18,032 nt of DNA from an uncultured Oscillospiraceae bacterium (lineage in GTDB: Bacteria > Bacillota > Clostridia > Oscillospirales > Acutalibacteraceae): positions 1 to 18,032 of the forward strand of contig USQH01000019.1 in NCBI GenBank assembly GCA_900556765.1, in the 5' to 3' direction. Within the stretch, counting starts at the first letter, position 1, and each line of letters begins with the position of its first letter. The notes beneath the pieces were generated by a model. It worked only from the letters and a program-made list of their open reading frames with translations, was not told the DNA's origin and searched no databases. Both the position numbers and the translations under genes were made by a program. Below, piece after piece: positions 13,398 through 18,032 of this stretch.

Positions 13398-14370
13398 CGC
13401 CGTCCACCTCCACGGCGGGAGGAATAACCTGTTTTGCAACAACGACCATTCTGCCGTTTTGACGGCTGTATTCGCAGGTGGAAAGCGTAATCAGCTTATC
13501 GCCGTATTCGGCAGAAACGCCCGTATCGTATAAAGCAAGCTCCTTGCATTTTGCGATATAGGCGTCGAAATCCTCCGCGCTGTCCGCATTGACAAAGTGG
13601 TAATACTTGAACCCTTGCTCGGAATAGGCGGCGGTCTTGAACGCCGCCACAATTTCATACTCGCCAAAATCCGAAAGCGTATCAAATCGGATTGTTTTGT
13701 GCTGCCTGTAAAAATCTTCGTCGGCATACTTGCAGAGATCGGCAAACATACTGCCGTTGTTCATGTGGTGGCCGTAAATTACGCAGTTGTCGGATAAACC
13801 GAGGTCGCAGTTTTCCTGCACATAGGGCACGCCGTAATCACTGTACTGCTTTTCAAAGCTGTGTTTCAAGTAGTAATTCGGGTTGTCAACCGTCTGCATT
13901 ACGGGATAGTCGATGTTTGTGCCGTCAATGGAAATCCAGCCGATGAAGTCAGCGTTCTTATCTTTCAGCGCGGCAAACTTGGCACCGTTGGGGTTGACGT
14001 TTTCCCCCGCTGCGGCCGGTTCCGGCGTGGCGGAGGTATCGATCATCGATTGCAGGTCGGAAAACTCGTTCTCGGTCTTTTTATCGTCGAAAAAGCGCTT
14101 GACCAGCAGCCCGCCGCTGACCAGGAAGATGGCCGCAAAAACCACCATGGCGATGGTGTAGGCCAGATCCTTTTTACTTTTGGCTTTGCCCGCTTTCGCG
14201 GCGCTTCCCTTGCCTTTGGCCGGGTGCGGGGCCTCGTAGTCGGCGTCCTTGTCCTGGTCGTAGAACTGGGGTGCGGTAGCCTTAGGGGCAGCAGGTTCCG
14301 GCTCTTTGGGCAGGGTGATGGTTTGGGTGGGGTGCTGGACGGGCATATCGTTGCGGTGAATTTTGGCCAT
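13387..14370 (-). CDS. srtB: Class B sortase, probable hybrid gene
   Basis: A 327-aa protein with a Pro/Lys-rich cytoplasmic N-terminus (1-68), a membrane helix (69-90), a linker, then a sortase B fold from about 135. Catalytic residues are H201 (IYGHHMNNG), C299 (TLSTCEYS) and R307 (NGRMVVVAK). Sortases attach proteins with a sorting signal to cell wall or pilin. The start at 14370 follows GGGAG and a good promoter at 14405-14433. Base composition splits the gene: 28/60 G+C at 13501-13560 and 26/60 at 13861-13920, against 42/60 at 13981-14040 and 41/60 at 14221-14280. The catalytic part thus looks like the element and the anchor like the chromosome. The reading frame is intact. Confidence 0.9.
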   Translation of the reverse strand: MAKIHRNDMPVQHPTQTITLPKEPEPAAPKATAPQFYDQDKDADYEAPHPAKGKGSAAKAGKAKSKKDLAYTIAMVVFAAIFLVSGGLLVKRFFDDKKTENEFSDLQSMIDTSATPEPAAAGENVNPNGAKFAALKDKNADFIGWISIDGTNIDYPVMQTVDNPNYYLKHSFEKQYSDYGVPYVQENCDLGLSDNCVIYGHHMNNGSMFADLCKYADEDFYRQHKTIRFDTLSDFGEYEIVAAFKTAAYSEQGFKYYHFVNADSAEDFDAYIAKCKELALYDTGVSAEYGDKLITLSTCEYSRQNGRMVVVAKQVIPPAVEVDGDET

Positions 14371-14404
14371 AGTGTTTGCTTCTCCCTGTCAGAATACTGC
14401 CCTT

Positions 14405-14433
14405 ACTATACGCCAAAACGGGAAAATATGCAA
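14405..14433 (-). promoter_or_regulatory. Sigma-A promoter of the sortase gene
   Basis: On the minus strand TTGCAT (14428-14433), a 17-base spacer and TATAGT (14405-14410) lie 35 bases before the ATG. It sits on the high-GC chromosomal side of the junction. Confidence 0.7.
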
Positions 14434-14483
14434 GCAAAAGACGGCAAATTTTGTTGAGTTGTCTGCGTCAATGCTGTCAATGC

Positions 14484-15902
14484 TCAGGAAATGAACTGCA
14501 AGGGAGTGAAATCGATGCTGCCGGCAAGCAGGTCTTCCAGCGGCATGACGCCGTACAGGCGCCAGACTGGCGTGTAGGTGTAGGCTGTGCCGGATTTGTC
14601 AATGCCCTGTCGGGTGTCAATCTGTTCATCGTAGATGACCAGCACCTGGCCGTTCTGGATGTCCAAAATCTGGATGTTCTGTACACCCTTGCCCTCGGCA
14701 TAACGCTTTTGCGGGATGAGGGTCATCTGGCCGCTGCCATCGCAGAAATATTGTGCGCTGGTGCCATCGCCGGTGCCTATGCCGTCAGAACCGCGGCCCC
14801 ATTCGTCCACCGTCAGCAGCCAGCCATCGTGATAACGCGCGACGCTGTAGTTTGCCTCGTACTCGGCGGTGGTAGTGGGCAGGTTTTCGGCAAGCACGGT
14901 GCGCTGCCCGGTGGCTGCATCCAGCACGGCGGCGGTGCCGTGCTCGTTGTCGCATTCGGCAATGCCGCTGCTGAAAGACCCGTAGTAGCCGGTCAGGGTG
15001 TAATAGAGGTGGCTGTGGCTGATGACACCGCTGTTTGTGTAGGTGTTGCCGTAATCATCGTGGACTTCCTGCGGTGGGGTGACGATGGTGCCATCATCGA
15101 CCTCGTACCGTTGGGCGGCGGTGCACTGGTTGGCGGCAAGGTCATAACACCAAACCTGCACCGCGGAATTATAATACTTATTAGGATCGGGGTTAGTTTC
15201 GGAATGGGTAAAATACAGCTGGCAGCCGCTGGCACCGACCAGATTGACGAAAGTAACTTGCCCCGTGCTGCCGCGCCCATTTTCAAGACCGTCCAGCTGG
15301 TAAAGCGTCTGCATATCGCCGGTTGCTTTAGAAACGGCCAGCAGCATGGCGGACATGGTGGAGTTGCTGTAGTTGTCAGTGGTTAAGAAATAAAGGTGCG
15401 TGTCATCCGCCGCCATACCGATAGGCTGTACCCATCCAAACGGTAAATCATCTGCAAGGCAGGTACGTTGGGTATGGTCCGCGTTGATTTTCTCTAAGCG
15501 GAAAACGGTTGTATCTTCCGCTTCTTTATATAGGCAGATGTAGAGATAGACCTCGCTGCCATCGGCATAACAAGTGGCCGAGCCTTGGATGTAGGCTGGG
15601 CAGGCATCACTGTCGTGGGTGCAGCCGGGTACATTGCAGGCCGGGCGGGCCAGGCCAGTGGTTTCCTCGACCGCATAGACAAGATTGCGGCCAATGTCGA
15701 CCTCGTGGTTGACCTCACTGTCGGCAAAAGTCTGATAGTAGATCCCGCCGTCCGCGGCGCTTAGCATGCGCACTTCCCCACTGCCGACGTCTTGGGTGGT
15801 GGTAGATTCTTCCGGCGCGGCTGGTAGAGTATCAGATGTAGGGGCGGTACAGGCGGTTAACGTAAAGGTCAGTGCGGCGGCGAGGGGGAGTAGCTTTTTC
15901 AT
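14484..15902 (-). CDS. Secreted lipoprotein, probable beta-propeller
   Basis: A 472-aa protein with a lipoprotein signal: MKKLLPLAAALTFTLTA then C18. Repeated strands with motifs such as GIYYQTF, THLYFLT, HLYYTLTGYYG and HDGWLLTVDEWG suggest a beta-propeller-like fold. The stretch CNVPGCTHDSDACPAYI recurs in many clostridial lipoproteins of this kind and may bind a metal or form disulfides. Its role is not known. The start at 15902 has AAAGGAG ten bases upstream and overlaps the preceding stop as ATGA. It is the last gene of the kinase operon and may belong to the same sensing or transport pathway. Confidence 0.85.
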   Translation of the reverse strand: MKKLLPLAAALTFTLTACTAPTSDTLPAAPEESTTTQDVGSGEVRMLSAADGGIYYQTFADSEVNHEVDIGRNLVYAVEETTGLARPACNVPGCTHDSDACPAYIQGSATCYADGSEVYLYICLYKEAEDTTVFRLEKINADHTQRTCLADDLPFGWVQPIGMAADDTHLYFLTTDNYSNSTMSAMLLAVSKATGDMQTLYQLDGLENGRGSTGQVTFVNLVGASGCQLYFTHSETNPDPNKYYNSAVQVWCYDLAANQCTAAQRYEVDDGTIVTPPQEVHDDYGNTYTNSGVISHSHLYYTLTGYYGSFSSGIAECDNEHGTAAVLDAATGQRTVLAENLPTTTAEYEANYSVARYHDGWLLTVDEWGRGSDGIGTGDGTSAQYFCDGSGQMTLIPQKRYAEGKGVQNIQILDIQNGQVLVIYDEQIDTRQGIDKSGTAYTYTPVWRLYGVMPLEDLLAGSIDFTPLQFIS

Positions 15903-16690
15903 GGGGCGTCTCCTTTAGCGTAGAGGGCGTCAAGATCAGCATAGTCCTGCGGGGTCATGCTGGCGGCGGAGAGGGTGATGCCATAGCGGCAGTTGGCGGT
16001 GAGGTAGAGCTGTGCGGTCTCGCTGTAGGCGGCGACGCCGAAATCCCGTACGGCGGCTCTCCAATCCGGGTACTGCCAATCGGCAAAGGAATCCAGCCCC
16101 AAAAGGGTGCTGTACTTTTGCAGGTAGGCGGTGTCCGCGATAAGGTGGGTGGTATCCTGGCCGTCCTGGTAGTTGAAATAGACCGGGGCGTCAGCGCTTG
16201 TCAGAATCAGGTTCAATGCAAAGCTGCTGTACGAATTAGGCGATTCATCATCAAAATTTTCTATGACATTGCAGCTTACCTGTGTCAGGCCGCCGGGAGA
16301 GGTGGCGGTGTTCCAGTTGGTGGCTTTGTCGTTTTGGGTGCAGACGGCCAGGGCTTTGGCAAGTTGGACGTCGGTCAGCAGCCCGGCATCGTGAAGGGCG
16401 CGCAGGGCACTGCGAGCACGGTCCAGCGTGGCGTCATCGATGGCGGTCTGCGCCCAGGGGGGTTCGCTGCCGCTGTTGTAGCCCAGCGGGACGTTCAGTA
16501 CATGGCTGCAGGCGTACAGCGTGCAGGCAGTGGAATTGGCGCGGGCTTCGGCGGACAGGCCCTGAGCGGCCGTCTGGCTGTGCGGGGCGGAGAGAAGTGC
16601 TTTGTCCCACAGCGAAAAAACAGCGAAAGGCAGCGCCAGGCTGAGGAGGACCACCAGCGCACAGGTCAGTGGAAGGCGATATTTTTTCAT
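15899..16690 (-). CDS. Hypothetical membrane-anchored exported protein
   Basis: A 263-aa protein with an N-terminal membrane or signal segment (LTCALVVLLSLALPFAVFSL, about residues 8-27) and an extracytoplasmic remainder. It contains three Cys residues outside the signal region. There is no lipobox and I recognise no domain. The ATG at 16690 follows AAAGGAG. ATGA overlaps link it to the kinase upstream and the lipoprotein downstream, so the three proteins are probably made together. It may be an accessory protein of the kinase sensor. Confidence 0.75.
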   Translation of the reverse strand: MKKYRLPLTCALVVLLSLALPFAVFSLWDKALLSAPHSQTAAQGLSAEARANSTACTLYACSHVLNVPLGYNSGSEPPWAQTAIDDATLDRARSALRALHDAGLLTDVQLAKALAVCTQNDKATNWNTATSPGGLTQVSCNVIENFDDESPNSYSSFALNLILTSADAPVYFNYQDGQDTTHLIADTAYLQKYSTLLGLDSFADWQYPDWRAAVRDFGVAAYSETAQLYLTANCRYGITLSAASMTPQDYADLDALYAKGDAP

Positions 16691-18032
16691 GGCTGCTCCT
16701 TTCCGTCTGCATCGGCGGCAGGCAAATCATCAGGGCTAAGGATAGGTACGGATACGGTCACGGTCGTACCCACACCCTCGGTGCTGTCGATTTGTAATTG
16801 GGTGCCGTGGGCCTGGGCGATTCGGGTGCACAGCGCCAGCCCGATGCCGCTGCCACCATCGGCACGGCTGCGGGACTTGTCCACCATATAAAAGGCTTCG
16901 GTCACGCGGGGCAGGTCGGCGGCAGGGATGCCGCAGCCGGTATCGGCCACTGTGAAAACGGCGGTGCTCCCCTGCTGCTGGCAGCGCAGTGTGATGGCCG
17001 CCCCCGCAATGCCCTTGCAGGCGCGCTGGGCGTTGATGGTCAGATTGCGTAGCATATCCACCCAGAGGGCGCGGTCCACCTGCACGGCGCAATCGCAGGC
17101 GATGATGCGCGGCACGGGTGTGCTGCCCTGGGGCAGGCTGCGCACTACTTGATTCAGCAGGCTGCGGTCGCTGACAGGTTCCGGCGTCAGGCGGTCAGCG
17201 GCGTCTAAGCCCATCAGGGCCAGCAGACGGCGGCTGAGCTCCTCCAACCGGCGGGTCTCGTGGTAGATGTAGTTGGCAGATTCCCGCTGCAAGTCTGCGT
17301 CGTCAGGCGCGGCACGCATCAGGTCGGCATAACCAAGCATGGCAGTCATGGGGGTCTTGACCTCATGAGTGAAGGCTGCAATGAAGTCTTTTTGGCTTTG
17401 CAGCGTTTCGTCCATCTCGCCAATTTTAGTCTCTACCGCAGCAGCCATAGCGTCAAAACTGCGGCTCAGTACACCGATCTCATCGTTGGTCTGCACCTGG
17501 GTGCGTTCAGTATACTGCCCGGCAGCAATCTTCTCACTGGCAGATTGCAGGGTGGTCAGCGGCCGGGTGACGAGGCGGCTGAAGAGAACTGCCGCCGCGC
17601 CGCCCAGTGCCAGCAAAGCGGTTGAAGCCGCCAGCCAGGCCCGCAGCTGGGCGTTGCGCGTGGCAAACACGCTGGTGACATCGTAGGAGCAGAGCATGTC
17701 TGCCTGCACGCCGGGAACATCCAATGGCTGGGACAACAGCAGATACCAGTGCCCCGCGCAGTGAGCCAGCTGCCAGTGGTCAGCTCCATTGGAAACGGCC
17801 TGCATTTGCACAGCACGCGGCAATGCCGTGGGCAGGTTGGAATACAGCGTATATGCACCGTTGACCCATAGAGCAAGGCCGCTGTTGGCATCGGCCGTTT
17901 GCTCGGCATACTGCTGGGCGGCGGTGGCCAGGGTGTAGTTCTCGACCATAGTGTTGGTCGAGAACAAGGTGTTGGTTTCGGCAACGGTAAAAATGCAGCG
18001 CTCGAGTGTGTATTTTTCTTTGGCCTGCTGAG
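16687..18032 (-). CDS. Sensor histidine kinase, 5' end beyond the window
   Basis: The frame stays open to the right edge without a convincing start; the TTG at 17967 lacks a ribosome binding site, so I treat the gene as truncated by the window. Visible parts in order: an extracytoplasmic sensor region (QQYAEQ, LALWVNGAYTLYSNLP), a second membrane helix (AWLAASTALLALGGAAAVLF), a HAMP linker (RLVTRPLTTLQSASEKIAAG), a HisKA domain with H-box FTHEVKTP, and a HATPase domain with N-box NLTINAQRA, G1 VADTGCGIP and G2 GGSGIGLAL. It autophosphorylates on the H-box His and passes phosphate to a response regulator, presumably encoded just to the right. The stop overlaps the next gene as ATGA. Confidence 0.92.
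   Translation of the reverse strand, partial: QQAKEKYTLERCIFTVAETNTLFSTNTMVENYTLATAAQQYAEQTADANSGLALWVNGAYTLYSNLPTALPRAVQMQAVSNGADHWQLAHCAGHWYLLLSQPLDVPGVQADMLCSYDVTSVFATRNAQLRAWLAASTALLALGGAAAVLFSRLVTRPLTTLQSASEKIAAGQYTERTQVQTNDEIGVLSRSFDAMAAAVETKIGEMDETLQSQKDFIAAFTHEVKTPMTAMLGYADLMRAAPDDADLQRESANYIYHETRRLEELSRRLLALMGLDAADRLTPEPVSDRSLLNQVVRSLPQGSTPVPRIIACDCAVQVDRALWVDMLRNLTINAQRACKGIAGAAITLRCQQQGSTAVFTVADTGCGIPAADLPRVTEAFYMVDKSRSRADGGSGIGLALCTRIAQAHGTQLQIDSTEGVGTTVTVSVPILSPDDLPAADADGKEQP

Larger units (their letters stand above)
1468..13980. mobile_element. Truncated Tn916/Tn1549-like integrative conjugative element
   Basis: The left end is at tRNA-Leu(CAA). It carries integrase, excisionase-like gene, sigma-like regulator, divergent XRE regulator and KTR protein in the same relative order as int-xis-orf7-orf9-orf6 of Tn916. 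Distal genes (CHAP membrane hydrolase, PP-loop PAPS-reductase-like protein, sortase B) belong to clostridial Tn1549-type transfer modules. Relaxase, VirD4/TraG-like coupling protein, VirB4 and replication genes are absent. The right limit is set at the sharp GC step near 13980 inside the sortase gene; no right attachment repeat was found. It is probably an immobile remnant, though integrase and excisionase look intact. Confidence 0.75.

Noticed and set aside
14371..14483. Right attachment site of the element
   Set aside because: No copy of the tRNA-Leu 3' end or of the CGTAAACCCTTGATTT flank is present here, and the composition is already chromosomal.
13861..16891. Long plus-strand open frames (13861-14457, 14376-15386, 15872-16891)
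   Set aside because: They lie opposite well-supported minus-strand genes in high-GC DNA, are rich in Gly/Val/Ala, and lack domains and ribosome sites; they are antisense shadows.

Overview
The window looks like chromosomal DNA of a gut Clostridia bacterium (Bacillota). The right flank has high GC (39/60 G+C at 17101-17160) and carries a histidine kinase and lipoproteins of clostridial type, so an Oscillospiraceae/Ruminococcaceae member is my best guess. Species cannot be fixed by eye. A lower-GC integrative element of about 12.5 kb sits in the middle, next to a tRNA-Leu(CAA) gene. Every gene in the element except one regulator reads on the minus strand, towards the tRNA.

Left flank (1-1467): an HTH regulator fused to a desulfoferrodoxin-like domain, a strong hairpin terminator, a small DUF-type gene, a 300-base AT-rich gap, and a damaged tRNA-Leu copy that still has a good promoter. 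The intact tRNA-Leu with its terminator follows (1468-1607). Inverted, repeated GGAGGGACAT motifs lie on both sides of it, where arm-type integrase sites would be expected.

Element (about 1555-13980): tyrosine integrase, excisionase-like protein, MazF/PemK-like toxin with a zinc-ribbon tail, a 57-aa protein, a sigma-like regulator with a roughly 430-nt structured leader, a divergent XRE regulator and a Cys-rich KTR protein. This repeats the int-xis-orf7-orf9-orf6 order of the Tn916 family. Where Tn916 carries tet(M) there is instead a self-contained cargo: ECF sigma factor, membrane anti-sigma, lipoprotein, ABC ATPase and FtsX-type permease. Two matched, non-consensus promoter motifs with identical spacing precede the two cargo transcription units. 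Beyond the cargo lie a CHAP-domain membrane hydrolase, a PAPS-reductase-like PP-loop protein and a class B sortase, as found in clostridial Tn1549-type transfer modules. No relaxase, coupling protein or VirB4 is present, so the element cannot transfer by itself as seen here.

Right flank (about 13980-18032): GC jumps from about 47% to about 65% inside the sortase gene, between its catalytic domain and its membrane anchor. This suggests the element's right part was lost by recombination with a chromosomal sortase, or that the assembly is chimeric. Upstream is a translationally coupled operon of histidine kinase (cut by the window edge), a membrane-anchored protein and a lipoprotein.

The most interesting new-looking signals are the ECF promoter pair with its ABC cargo, the attenuator-like leader before the sigma gene, the hybrid sortase, and the duplicated attachment region at tRNA-Leu.
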